A stretch of DNA of 64,000 nt, taken from the NCBI RefSeq assembly GCF_000182565.1, contig NW_015971537.1:2081299-2145298 (forward strand), written 5' to 3'. The notes beneath the pieces were generated by a model that did not search any database, was not told the DNA's origin, and saw only the letters and a program-made list of their open reading frames with translations. Origin of the DNA: Spizellomyces punctatus DAOM BR117. Its lineage: Eukaryota; Chytridiomycota; Chytridiomycetes; Spizellomycetales; Spizellomycetaceae. Positions 1-10,598 of this stretch are shown here, in pieces; within the stretch, counting starts at the first letter, position 1, and every line of letters begins with the position of its first letter. The translations under genes were made by a program, and so were the position numbers.

Positions 1-518
1 TATCCTCAAGAAGTGAGGCAAAGGGATCAAACCTGAAAGTCAACAGAAACAGGTTTAAGCGCGAGGTCATTCTCTATTCGTCACAAGTGTGTGGTGCCTA
101 TTTCACTTTCGACTGCCATTCATGCCCACACAGTTTCCGACACCCTATTCCTGTTACTCCAGTTGATAACCCGACGTGACTGGAGTTCCTACCTCGTTTC
201 TTGCGCCTCATCTATCTGTGCTTGCTCATGTTCGACGGTAACCGTTGGGGAATTTGAGATAGTTCGGCTTCTTCGGACGCTCCGTAAAAGGTCAGGCGAG
301 GTGGCGGTGTTTGTTCTTTTCCGCTTCAAGGTACTTGTGGACATGTTTGAAGCTATCCAGTCGACGTTGCCTTTTCATTCATGGTTGCTGATGGCAAGGG
401 AAGGGCAACCTTGCGCGAGAAGCCCCGTTGCGCTGCGCATTTGGTTGTTGGCATAGCAACAGAGGTGTCCTACAGGTGAACCGACACAACAGCGAAAACA
501 ACCTACTCATCTGCACTA
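1..518. other. No confident gene
   Basis: One 121-codon reading frame (91-456) lies here, but its translation resembles no family, has no splice-consistent extension and has no partner. The stretch is probably the promoter region of the PEX26-like gene, possibly with the 3' end of an unseen upstream gene. Confidence 0.5.
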
Positions 519-1792
519 ATGAAACCTGCAAACACACCCAGTCGAACAGAGTCCAACGCTAGTCAGACATCTTTGGAACGTGAGCTGAAGCGTATATCTC
601 GTCTGTACATTCAGCGGCGCTTTGACGAAGCATACGGACTATGCCAGAAACAGTTCGGGTCGTTTGGCAGTGACGGCGAGCAGGCGCAATTATGGAATAT
701 CCTGGCGGTTTTGTATTTGAGAATAGCTGCCCAACGAGAAGACAGTTCACAAAGTGAGGAGGCTGGACCGACTGACTGGGATTACATGCTCCGTCTGTAC
801 GGCGGGGCAGTGGAAAAACTTCCTGCGGACGTTTTGTGTGCTGGGTGAGTTTGACAGTCTTGCGGAGACGTAATAGACTACAGGAAAACATGTGTTTCTC
901 TCATCTGTAGCATGTGGTTAATATGGAATACCATGTTTTTGTAGTATACTTCTTCTGCAGAAACGACGGCTCCATTCCTCATCGAAGCAAGCCATTGAAA
1001 CATGGCTGGCTACGCTCCCTGATGATTATTTCTTGTCCTTGTCGAACGAAGCGCAGTCCGATGCGCTGCAAAACTATGAGAGAATAGTGGAGCTCTATTG
1101 TCTGCATGTTCTGCCAAGCCTGGGGGAATGGGAAAGCGCCAAAGACTTCCTGGAATGGAATGAAGTCATTGCCACTGGAAAGCGGGCGGTAGGTATTACC
1201 GATATTATGCCAGAGTACCGGAAACTTTCCCTGACATCAGAGTTCTTCTTAGCTCTATCGCAAAAAGTTGGATGAGATGGAGCGAAGACGTCGATCTGTC
1301 TCATCACGGGAGGCGTCACACTGTGCCGAAAACCAGCCAAAGTTTGAAAATGCGCCATCATCCGTACCCGCGATGCGAAAGGAATCCACGACACCAGTAT
1401 CAGGCAAACAAGGTTCCGATGAAGCGCCAAAGAGTCAAAAAGACCAACGCCTTGATACACAATCAAAGGGACAACAGTCAACAGGACAAAGTGCTCAGAG
1501 CGAGACTGGAGGGAAACCACAGGATGCACCAACGCAAAGTGCGAGCCAGAATAGAGCGAGCGCGCCCTCTCCGCAAACAACCGACTCCATTACCCGTACA
1601 CGTGCAACTATACGACATTGGTTGGCAATAACCCGTGGGGTACCAGCAGCCATACTCGCCATTCTGTTATTGCTGGCAATCTCGCGCTTCCTTCGACGAT
1701 TCAAGAATACAGCCGTAGGAAGGGCGGTATCTCTGCTAGCGGATAAGATATATACAACAGCAAAGATGGGCTTGAATATGCAAACGATATGA
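519..1792 (+). CDS. PEX26: PEX26-like tail-anchored peroxin
   Basis: Three exons (519-844, 945-1188, 1253-1792) join in frame to 369 residues. PEX26 sits in the peroxisomal membrane and docks the PEX1/PEX6 AAA ATPases that recycle the PTS1 receptor. The first 230 or so residues are helical, TPR-like, and follow vertebrate PEX26: an E-K-L-P segment before a hydrophobic LLL helix, a WL helix, and a V-L-P-L/S-L-G helix. A disordered S/Q/T-rich linker follows, then one hydrophobic segment (about residues 320-340) flanked by arginines near the C terminus, as expected of a tail anchor. Both introns have GT-AG ends, and splicing the second restores the LYRKKLDEME helix. Family assignment rests on remembered similarity. 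An unrelated tail-anchored TPR protein is the alternative. Confidence 0.65.
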
Positions 1793-2116
1793 AAGTCAGC
1801 AAACCCTCAATGGATATCACCTTTCATTACATCTGTAGCTGCTATATGCGAGTTATCGTATATCCGTGGTTCTTCTATCCCTCATGTATAATTGTGCATT
1901 TGTGAGCCAGACTTACACACTAACATAGAAATAGACGTTGATGAGTTTATCTATGTGGAAATTTGGCTAGTTGGGCGGCACACCTTTTCGCACCTCGTGT
2001 AGATCTGGAAATTAAATGAAGCTACCAGCCACCAGAACACTTAGGCAGCGATCCGCGACTTTGAATCGTCGGTGGATGAGACAGAAAGGGAGCATAGCCC
2101 GATCGGAGGCGCTGGC
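1793..2116. other. Intergenic region, no gene seen
   Basis: AT-rich spacer between the PEX26-like stop and the MCM9 start. It contains the MCM9 promoter. An MCM9-frame extension runs back to 2045 without an ATG, so a short upstream exon cannot be excluded. Confidence 0.5.
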
Positions 2117-4938
2117 ATGCTTTCGAGGGACCTAAATGATCCATCAGCAAACGTCCAGGGTCGGTCGCAAGGTGGGCCAGAGCAGCCAACAGGCAGAATT
2201 GGGCTGGCCAATGTGGAAGATATCGTTGGAGAAATTGCGTCTATTCTCTATTCCTATTACCGCGATGAAATCCTCTCCATACTCTCCCAAGAAGATGCTA
2301 CAAAGCACTACTCGGTGGAGATGGACATGAAGGACCTCGGGGAGATCAATCAGCAGATTACAATGTACACTTGCGAGTTTCCAACGTTGGTGCTCCCTCT
2401 TTACGACACTGCCCTTCAGCATGCTCAAAAGCATGCTCTGGCCACAACCCCTTTGGCCGGGCATCTCAAGTTTAAACCCCGGGTCCACGTTCGAATATTT
2501 ATCGGTCCCCCCTTTGCACCCAATGAGACAAACATTCACCGTGTCCCTCGTAGCGACGAGGTTGGCAAGTGGCGTGTATTAAAGGGGACAGTGGTGAGAA
2601 CGGGTGCGGTGAGAATGTTGGAATCTGCCAAAGTTTTCCAATGTACAAAGTGCGGTGCGCGATGGGAGGTGCCAAGTGACAGAGAGCAGTTCAATTTAGT
2701 GCCAAAACCAAGACGATGCGCCTTCGATGATGGCAACATGCTGCAGGGATGCGCCGGTGCAAAAATAATAGAAGTCGACGTTGGGAAAGGTGCGCGACCG
2801 GACGTGTGCAAAGACTATCAAGAAATAAAGGTTCAAGAACCAGTAGAGAAAGTTGGTTTAGGGACCATTCCTCGCTCAATAGTGGTGATACTGGAGGACG
2901 ATCTTGTGGACCAATGTAAACCAGGGGATGATATCTTTGTCACTGGCACGGTCATACGTAGATATAAACCCTTCAAAGTGGATGAGAGATGCGATATCGA
3001 AATTGCCCTAGTTGCGAATCATGTACGAGCGGTAAATGAACAGCGACCGGCAAATACCACATCCGATGATGAATTAAGACGAGAGTTTGAGTCATTTTGG
3101 GAGCGATGGCGCAAGGAAGGAGAAGTGCTGCGAGGTGAGATTCTATGGTTGGGCATGTCGGAAGTGAGGGAGCTGATCATACTTGGTGATATAGGACGTG
3201 ACCTTTTACTTAAAAGCTTCTGCCCGAAGATATTCGGAATGTATATTGTCAAGCTAGCGATTATGCTGGTGCTGATAGGAGGCGTAGAAATGCACCAAAG
3301 TGGAATGAAAATAAGGGGCGATTGTCATATCCTATTGGTCGGGGATCCAGGTACGTAGATTGGGACGACATCCTGCTTTCCTGACTTACTTAGTCGCAAT
3401 ACTCCCTAAACTAGGAACTGGAAAGTCACAGTTTTTACGGTATGCTTCCCGCGTAAGCCCACGTTCTGTGTTAACAACCGGCATTGGTTCTACCAATGCT
3501 GGGCTCACGTGCGCCGCTGTGAAGGACTCTGGTGAATGGCAACTGGAAGCTGGGGCGTTAGTGCTTGCGGACAGAGGCTTATGTTGCATCGATGAGTTTG
3601 GAAGTATTAGAGAGCACGATAAAACTGCAATTCACGAAGCCATGGAGCAGCAGACCATTAGTGTCGCAAAGGCAGGGTTGGTTTGCAAATTGAATACTAG
3701 GTGCTCAATACTGGCAGCGACCAATCCTAAGGGAAAGTATGATCCGACGCGGGATGTTGAGATAAACATTGCGTTGGCGAGTCCCTTGTTGAGTCGTTTT
3801 GACCTGGTGTTAATCCTTTTGGACCGCGAAAATGAGGACTGGGATAGGTCAGAATCATCGCATTGTACTTGAAGATCTGCTCTTACTCACCTGCTGATGC
3901 TTTTGCAGATCCGTATCTACCTTTATCTTGGATATGGAGTCACAACTACCTGAAACCACACTGGTTGCATCATCAGATGAAGAGAAGGCTGAATTGTGGC
4001 CCTTAGAGAAGATACAAGCTTATATCGCATACGTCAAAGAGCATCAGTCACCTCGCCTAACAGAAGGTGCCAACGACGTCCTTAAACGGTACTATCAAGC
4101 TCAGCGAAAGACGGACTTACGAAACGCGGCACGAACGACAATCCGCCTGCTTGAGAGTTTGATCAGACTATCACAGGCCCACGCACGCCTATTGAATCAA
4201 GCAGAAGTCATGGTTCGCGACGCGGTCGTGGCTGTCATGCTAATGGAGGCGTCTTTGCAAAGCACCGCAATCGGTGGGGTGGAGGGAATGAAGAATGCGC
4301 TTCATGATGGGTTTGCGGAAGACCCAGATACCGAATACCTCAAGCACGAGACTTTGATTCTGAGAAAGCTAGGTCTCGAGCACTTACAGACTCATGAAGA
4401 AGGCGGCTCTCCGGCAAAGGCTCAGAATGAAAGATCAGGAGATCAGTCTGGCGAAGAATCGTCTGACCATGAGGATGATAGTGAAGAAGAGCACCCGTTA
4501 TGTTCGTGGGAACCAACGCCTGCGCGAAGTGTAACCAAGCGACGATTGGACATTGCAGAGCCAGAAAATGAGAAGCGCAGCAAAGTTCGGGACCATACTG
4601 AAAGTGAAGCCGATGGAGAAGATGTAATGTCACATCAGGGATCCCAGGCGAGGTCTTCCAAGAGCACGGGGCATGCCAGTCTCCGCCGCACTATCAACCC
4701 GAAATCGCAAATCGGGCCTTCACAGGAGAAGGTACTACCCATTGCAAATTCGGGAGTGTCCCCACCCCACGTCCTACTTTCGTCACCAGCAAACGCAACT
4801 GACGACGAAAGTACCGAGCCGGACGTTATGGCAGAGCTTGGGCTTTTGGGAAACAGCCTGCCAAACATTGACCAAAATGTGTCTCTTTTCAACTCTCTTG
4901 GCATGTCACAAATAGATCGTAGATCGGATTTTGGTTAA
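2117..4938 (+). CDS. MCM9: MCM9 DNA helicase
   Basis: Four exons (2117-3134, 3195-3350, 3415-3847, 3909-4938) give 878 residues. MCM9 pairs with MCM8 in a hexameric helicase used in homologous recombination and mismatch repair. The order matches the family: N-terminal MCM domain with a C-x2-C zinc-binding start (CTKCGARW), an OB region with the CKDYQEIK motif, Walker A (GDPGTGKS, across intron 2), Walker B (LCCIDEF), and the segment [20 protein letters not shown]. The lid region contains [16 protein letters not shown]. Together these are MCM9-like rather than MCM2-7-like. An acidic, poorly conserved tail of about 250 residues follows. The first ATG in frame is at 2117. The 60-nt first intron has no stop, but removing it aligns better with MCM9. 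Very sure of the family. Confidence 0.93.
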
Positions 4939-5097
4939 TGTTTCCTGCCCACAGTATGAACATTGGTTTCTTGACTGCAATTATAAACAAACCAAGCAGG
5001 GGTCACGTGCACTTTCGATCACTTGGCGACCCGACAGGGGAATGCATTCCTTACCACCTTTTGGTACGCCAGATCTACAATTTAACGGTAACTGACA

Positions 5098-5851
5098 ATG
5101 CAGCGAAGCGGGGAGCCTTCCTGGTACGTACAAGTTATTAAGCGTGTAATATATCGTAGCGAGGTCTAAAATGCAATGCTGACACACTTCACTGTTGAAA
5201 GGGTCGACAAGGCCAAGATGGGTGTGTAACTCATTGCAAGTTGGTCGATAGTCTTGGTACGATGTCAACCGTATTCTTCTGTTCTCTTTTCAGGGTTCAT
5301 GATGGGTGCATCAGCGGGCATGTGTGTTGGCTTCTTGTACGGCTCCCTGACAGTTTTACGGTAAGTGCGGATCGCTGTGGATCTACGACCTGCCTTTACT
5401 TCATGGAAGCACAGCCTGGGTTAAATACGGTACTGATTCGTCGATTTATCGTTCTTGTTTCGTGCAAATTGCAGAGGCGGTCCTGAGCCTGGAAGGTAGG
5501 TATACCCTTCCAGTCTTGCAAAGTTATAGATTTATTTTAACATTTTGCACATTTCTCATAGGGGCTACATGTCAACGGTTGGAAAGTACATGCTGCAACA
5601 CGGTGCTATGTTGGGCTTCTTTCTGAGCATTGGAGCTTTCTTGGTAAGTAGCACGGAACCGAAAAGGCGTGGGACTGACTGCACTCACACACGTTTATGC
5701 TCTGCCATTGCAGCGTGCAGAGGAACAGCGTATCGAATATCCACAACCCAAGTCGTTTACGCCATGGGGTATACGGCAGGCCAGATTACCAATTATCGTG
5801 GAACGGACGCCGTTGGTTGCACCCACCCGAGATGGCCGCTCGTCCTTTTAG
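5098..5851 (+). CDS. MGR2: MGR2/ROMO1-type TIM23 subunit
   Basis: Six small exons (5098-5123, 5202-5221, 5294-5360, 5475-5495, 5562-5643, 5714-5851) give 117 residues. Mgr2 is a small inner-membrane protein that couples TIM21 to the TIM23 translocase and gates lateral release of preproteins. Human ROMO1 is the orthologue. The sequence shows a V-D-K-A-K-M-G-F start, a first glycine-rich membrane helix (MGASAGMCVGFLYG), a short loop with GGPEPGRG, and a second helix (MLQHGAMLGFFLSIGAF). A soluble C-terminal tail of about 45 residues ends in RDGRSSF. Such a tail is usual in fungi and absent in animals. Exons 2 and 4 are only 20 and 21 nt, so automatic prediction is likely to fail here. All phases close exactly. 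Confidence 0.9.
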
Positions 5852-6114
5852 ACTCGAAGAATTGCGCATTGCTTTTCAAATATACATCACACGCTTGCTA
5901 AATGTTGACGATTGCTATCATTAAATGTGCGTGTTCGAGACCCATCAGCTAAATCATTAAATACATATCATGAATCCACCCCAGCACCAATCAGTGACTA
6001 TTTCTATAGCAGAATATCGATTTTGTGGCGAGATCAATCTGATGCCCTCTCAAATCCCGTTCTCCTTCCATTGCCGAAAGTCTCATAATATATACAGAGT
6101 AAGGTGTGGAGATT

Positions 6115-6669
6115 TTAAACTTCGTTGTCTTGAAGTAGCATGTTCGGGACACCATCCTTGATTGGGTAGACGTGACCGCACCCATTGCACACCATTTGAG
6201 CCTCTTTCACTCGGGTCTTTTGAAAAGAAAAATGAGCGACTCACTCATAATGACAATATCCAACGATTACCCACCTCCAATGCAACTTGATGGACTTTTC
6301 GCAGAAATGCCTCGTCCTGAACATCTGGCAGCTCTTTTGGCAGCTCTGCCACACCCAGCTGTTTACACAAGCGCAAAATGAGACTTGACCAAGCTACGAC
6401 AAAAAGCACTTGTTCTCTTACCGCAAACGCAGTGTGAACCAGCACGTTCCAGTCCAATTTCGGTATTAGCCGACGAATAAAGTCTTCACTATACTCTGCG
6501 TCCAGTGATTCGAGCTGGACTTCCTTCAGCTCCAATGGATAACTTTGAGAAGGGTCACAGCCTTTTGCGTGGCATTGCAACATGTTATGTGTAATAAGCC
6601 TGTAGGTAGGTACATTGGGCATAAGCTATACATAAAAACACTGAAATCGTGCTGCTGTGCTTACCTCAT
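6115..6669 (-). CDS. TRM112: TRM112 methyltransferase activator
   Basis: Four exons on the minus strand (6665-6669, 6422-6599, 6275-6358, 6115-6216) give 122 residues. Trm112 is the obligate zinc-binding partner of several tRNA, rRNA and eRF1 methyltransferases. After a five-base first exon encoding Met and part of Arg, the protein reads LITHNMLQCHAKGC, then a helical middle (ELPDVQDEAFLRKVH), and ends with CNGCGHVYPIKDGVPNMLL, all hallmarks of the family. Length matches the usual 120-135 residues. The acceptor of the last exon is chosen from phase and a pyrimidine-rich tract; a site a few codons downstream is also possible. It shares a short divergent promoter with the ERV2-like gene. Confidence 0.93.
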
Positions 6670-6848
6670 GTCTACTGATCTCTTGCACACAAACGTTGAG
6701 GAGAAGATGCTCAGAACGGAGGTTGAAATTTGCTGTGCCTTCAGTTGTTGGTATGGCAACCACATCGCTTACGAGCAGTTATGTGGAGTTTGAATCATGA
6801 CTGCGAGATATCCAATGACCCCATTTCGCAGATGGAAAGTATGATAAC

Positions 6849-7589
6849 ATGCTGCATTTGCGGAAGAAATGGGTACTTGTTACCTTGGTTGCCCTGACAA
6901 TGTTAGTCTTGGGCTTTATGTTGGCTGGAGCGGAAAGACGGAATAGTATGCGACTCTGGCGGGGATTGCAGCAGCACACTTCTGTGGAACTTTCAACGCC
7001 AAAGAGCAAAGGCACTCACATGCAGACGCAGGACTTGACAGAGCAAATAGACGGAAAATCAAGCTCGCTATCCGAGTTACGGAAACCTGGAGAAGTTATC
7101 ATGAGTAAAATGGTGAACGAAACTTTAAAGTATGTATTCTAATTCTGGACACCAGGCGAAAGTGGATATCTCATATTTTTGGCCAACAATCCTTAGAGCG
7201 GAGCTGGGTAGATCAGCATGGCGGTTGCTGCATACAATGGCTGGCAAGTTTCCAGTAGAACCTACAGTAGACGAACAAGAAGCTATGCGGGATTTTGTTT
7301 ATCTGTTTGCCCGACTATATCCTTGCGGCGATTGGTATGTGATATGATGCAAACTTGTTCCAACTTTGCGTATCCCGAGCTAATATGATGTGTCAGCGCT
7401 CGGCACTTCAAGGTTGTCCTGGAGGCAAATCCTCCCGATGTCACTACCCGCGAAACTATTTCAAACTGGGCCTGCAAAGTGCACAATGTGGTCAACGAAA
7501 GATTAAAGAAACCTATTTTCGACTGCGCAAAACTCGCAGAAACTTGGAAGTGCGGGTGCGCGGAGAATGAGGAAGAAGCATCGTCCTAG
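6849..7589 (+). CDS. ERV2: ERV2-like FAD sulfhydryl oxidase
   Basis: Three exons (6849-7129, 7197-7334, 7397-7589) give 203 residues. The enzyme would pass electrons from dithiols to oxygen and so make disulfides in the secretory pathway. One N-terminal membrane segment (about residues 8-28) precedes an Erv/ALR domain: LGRSAWRLLHTMAGKFP, then LYPCGDC with the active CxxC pair, and W-A-C-K-x-H-N-x-V-N for FAD binding. The C-terminal pair KCGC matches the shuttle disulfide of yeast Erv2. The N-terminal anchor and the C-terminal CGC favour the ER form over mitochondrial Erv1. The CxxC codons are split by intron 2. Confidence 0.9.
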
Positions 7590-7737
7590 TTTCCAGCTGG
7601 ATCAGACGATATGATGCACGCAACGTCTTCAATGTTTATTTATCCCCATCCCATAAACAATAGACCGTAATGTGGAAGAGCGGGTTAGATTACTGTACGT
7701 ATTATCGTGATCGTATCACATTAGTCAGCCAGCCAAG

Positions 7738-8746
7738 CTATTTAGCAATACATGGGTATTGTTTCCCGTTGTAGACAAACGTCCCGCTCTGGTAGATATC
7801 CTCCAGGATGTTCTCAAGTTTGCCGTTGACACCACGACATCCATCTGTAACTTTCTGTGCCCATAAAAAGTATTCGCGTACTCGATCTAGCGTCCTGTCA
7901 TCCGCGCACGTTAGCTGTGGCAGGCACGATTCTTGTTTCATTCGAATTGACATTACATACCAATCAGCTGGCGGTTCCCGTTGTAGATCCCGCAGGTTAT
8001 AGATCTGCCATTAGATGAGGCGAATGTCAGTTGTAGTTTAGAAGCCATAAATTGAGAAAATATGCAAATACCTTGTCCGCCATCTTTACCAGTTTGGCCT
8101 GAAGCGTAATGTGTTTGAAAACCATTCTTTTAGGGGATTCCTTTCATTCGTTCCTACCTTGTCCGATTTTTTAGGCGCATTCTCTACTTGCAGCCTGCTC
8201 AGTATTCATAATCAATATCATGATTGTGTCGAGTTCAACGTGCTACCCCACCATACCGCTTCCGCTCTGCTTTGGGTAGAGTTTTGTCGTCTGTGCATTC
8301 CGCTACGATTTGACGTACTTCGTTGCCAAATTCTAGCTCTAGCTACAGTCCCGTGTCAGTTGTGCGAAATGTTCTACCCTGACTTTCGCCATACCTCCTC
8401 AAAACTAGTATCGGTGTCTTCAACTGTCGAGTCATTGGTCAGACGAAAGCACTAATACTACTATGCAAGTGACATCGCACCTGTATCATGAAGCACTGCC
8501 GCTTGCAGCGCACCAATGTCCTGCACGTCGCCTTCATACCAAAGAATGTGCGCGCTTATAATGCGGCATCACATTAGCAAAGGGTTCACCAACATTGTCA
8601 GGTTTGGCGACGTCTTACACGCCGATGGGATGGTTTATATAAGGTGTTCCGGCAGAGTCCTTTCGACGTTGAGTCGAGTGCTTCAATGCAGCAAAGTGGA
8701 TAGCGTGCAGCAACTGGCCGACAGGTGGAATGGATGTTTTGGACAT
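7738..8746 (-). CDS. HDDC3: MESH1-type (p)ppGpp/NADPH phosphohydrolase
   Basis: Eight exons on the minus strand (8619-8746, 8481-8554, 8395-8423, 8257-8342, 8158-8194, 8072-8098, 7961-8004, 7738-7894) close to 193 residues. MESH1 is the stand-alone HD-domain hydrolase related to bacterial SpoT; the animal enzyme cleaves ppGpp in vitro and NADPH in cells. The metal ligands of the HD fold are present: His23 in LKHSTQRRKD, the LHDTVED motif (His65-Asp66), and Asp126 in KMADKIYNLRDL. The substrate-site segments GTPYINHPIGV and TDDKTLPKAERKRLQVE are also conserved. Length is close to the 179-residue human enzyme. There is no synthetase domain. Seven introns in a gene of 1 kb is extreme, and no single open frame reveals the protein. 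Confidence 0.92.
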
Positions 8747-9298
8747 TTGCTTTGCTCACCAAAATGCCCAATGAGCGATCGCAAGATATCATCTAACGCG
8801 TGCTACGCGTGTGCCGGTCCAGCAAATGCATTTGCTGGCTGTCTGAATAAACAATCCTTCCCCCATGGTCCCCAACATTCCGTTAATGCTTGTCGTTCAC
8901 CTCAAACTTGGTTTCCATCAAAGGAGGGCGATGGTATGCCATGCAAAGAGACCCATCATGCTTTATCTATTAGTTAAAACTTTCAAGCCACTTCATGAAT
9001 TCCTGGTGAATTCCTGGAGGCGTTCTGAGCAACGTCCTGCCTTCCCATAGACGGGGCATAGCAAAAACGCACACAGCTCAAAGGCGTCGCAATGCGATGC
9101 AAATGTCATCTTCCGCTGCGTTTTGGGAAGGACCATAGCAACGCGGTTGTCAGGTTGGTCGTTGGGCGTTGCGGTTACCATGACATGTTAACCAGATCTG
9201 CAAAGCCAACCCAAGTTCGCGGGAGGATCTCAAGCTGGTTGGCGGCGAGATTTACGCTCTGCCTGAGAGCTCTACTTGCATCCCCTGTTGCATTCACC
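8747..9298. other. Divergent promoter region, no gene seen
   Basis: Spacer between the MESH1 start (minus) and the MRP51 start (plus). The MRP51 frame stays open upstream to an ATG at 9092, but that extension does not look conserved, so I treat it as 5' untranslated sequence. Confidence 0.45.
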
Positions 9299-10330
9299 AT
9301 GAGCCAAAGCTTTGCTACCCTCTTTCGGTCGTCGGGATTTGCGGCGCTCGACTCTACCGGTCAGCAGGCACTGAAAACACCGTTTAGTCAAAGAGGCGCT
9401 GGAAACTGGGGCCTCAAACATGACCTACCAAAGAATACCCAAATTCACTACGTGCAAGTCTCACAGCATGATCATCCTTGGACGAAAGCTCCCAAGTACA
9501 AGTCCGCCTCTGATCGGGTCAGACTCTTGGAACGATGGAACGAACTCATGCCGGCCGTTGGGGAGATTCCACCTGCGAGAGCAGAGGCAATGAATTCATT
9601 TGCAAGAGATCCCGAAGCACGTCTGGAGACGGTAAATGGAAAGGCTGCGGACTGGACGCCGAGGCCCCAGCACGTGGCGAAAATGACACCAGCGGAATGG
9701 GCGGAAAAGGTGGCAGAAGCACGACGCCGACGAAAAGAGTTCAACTCCCAGTCGTTTGATCGCGGGACTTGGACAGAGTTCCTCAATGTTACCGGACCGA
9801 TCGAGGGAACCTACGCCTCAGACACTCCCGTAGGTGTGCCGGTACATCCACCGACATATCGTATCGCCAAGGAAGAGAGCGAGAAACCTGTGAAGGGCCG
9901 ACTCTTGAATACAGTTTCCTTCGCGGCGAGAGGGAACCAGCATTGGGCTATTGGTGTGGGTGGAATAGTAGCTTACCTGCACAGGGGCCAGCAACCAGGG
10001 GAAAAGAACAACGAGTTCAGCGGACATAAGGCAGACAGGAATCCACTAATGAATTTCGTAGTAGAACATGCACAGTTTGACGAGTTTGGACGGCCTGAGG
10101 TAGTCTTGGGATTCCCTCCTGAAAATTCGCTGAAGCAGCAAAAGGTCAAGCGAGATTCCATGAGCCTTTTCTCTCAAGCTTCCTCGAATGCAACTCCCAG
10201 CGAGCCCCCAACAAGTAGCAGCATTCTCAATATTCTGAAGGCAATGCAAACTGGAAAGACAACCCCCTCCCGTAAGGGAGGCTTTTCCTTCAAGCCGTCG
10301 GAGAGAGATGAGCCAGATAATAAAGAATGA
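9299..10330 (+). CDS. MRP51: Mitoribosomal small-subunit protein Mrp51 (bS1m)
   Basis: Single exon, 343 residues from the ATG at 9299. Mrp51 is a fungal component of the mitochondrial ribosomal small subunit. The N terminus (LFRSSGFAALDS) resembles the Mrp51 start. It is followed by the diagnostic GNWGLKHDLPKNTQIHYVQV, a D-H-P-W-T segment, a basic central helix, and a C-terminal GIVAYLHRG region. An in-frame ATG at 9092 would add 69 residues; I prefer 9299 because typical Mrp51 proteins begin close to the LLR/LFR motif. The serine-rich C terminus is not conserved. Recognised from family pattern rather than alignment. Confidence 0.72.
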   Translation: MSQSFATLFRSSGFAALDSTGQQALKTPFSQRGAGNWGLKHDLPKNTQIHYVQVSQHDHPWTKAPKYKSASDRVRLLERWNELMPAVGEIPPARAEAMNSFARDPEARLETVNGKAADWTPRPQHVAKMTPAEWAEKVAEARRRRKEFNSQSFDRGTWTEFLNVTGPIEGTYASDTPVGVPVHPPTYRIAKEESEKPVKGRLLNTVSFAARGNQHWAIGVGGIVAYLHRGQQPGEKNNEFSGHKADRNPLMNFVVEHAQFDEFGRPEVVLGFPPENSLKQQKVKRDSMSLFSQASSNATPSEPPTSSSILNILKAMQTGKTTPSRKGGFSFKPSERDEPDNKE

Positions 10331-10598
10331 GAGCACCTTATAGAATGCGGTCTGACAACTGGCGGGGATAGACATCTGTAATATCATTTGTGTACATTGT
10401 TATCATGAAATACTCCTTTGCATCTTATTTCCATCCTCTTGTGCTGCGCCAACATGGCAGTGATGTACGTTCCGTTCCAGCTAAACTCGTGTCCGCTAGT
10501 AATAAGGTCAATAATGAAATCAATTTGGAAATGCGCTCTGTTGATTTTATTTACATATGCAAGAAGATACATGGGATGACGACAAAGTACGGTCACAG

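Noticed and set aside
91-456. 121-codon plus-strand frame at the window start
   Set aside because: Not like any family, no splice partners, and typical of chance frames at this base composition.
1095-1580. 161-codon minus-strand frame
   Set aside because: Lies antisense across the PEX26-like exons and their intron; no homology and no conserved start.
3135-3194. Reading through the first MCM9 intron
   Set aside because: The 60 nt are in frame and stop-free, but they insert 20 residues into a conserved MCM9 block and are flanked by GTGAGA and ATAG.
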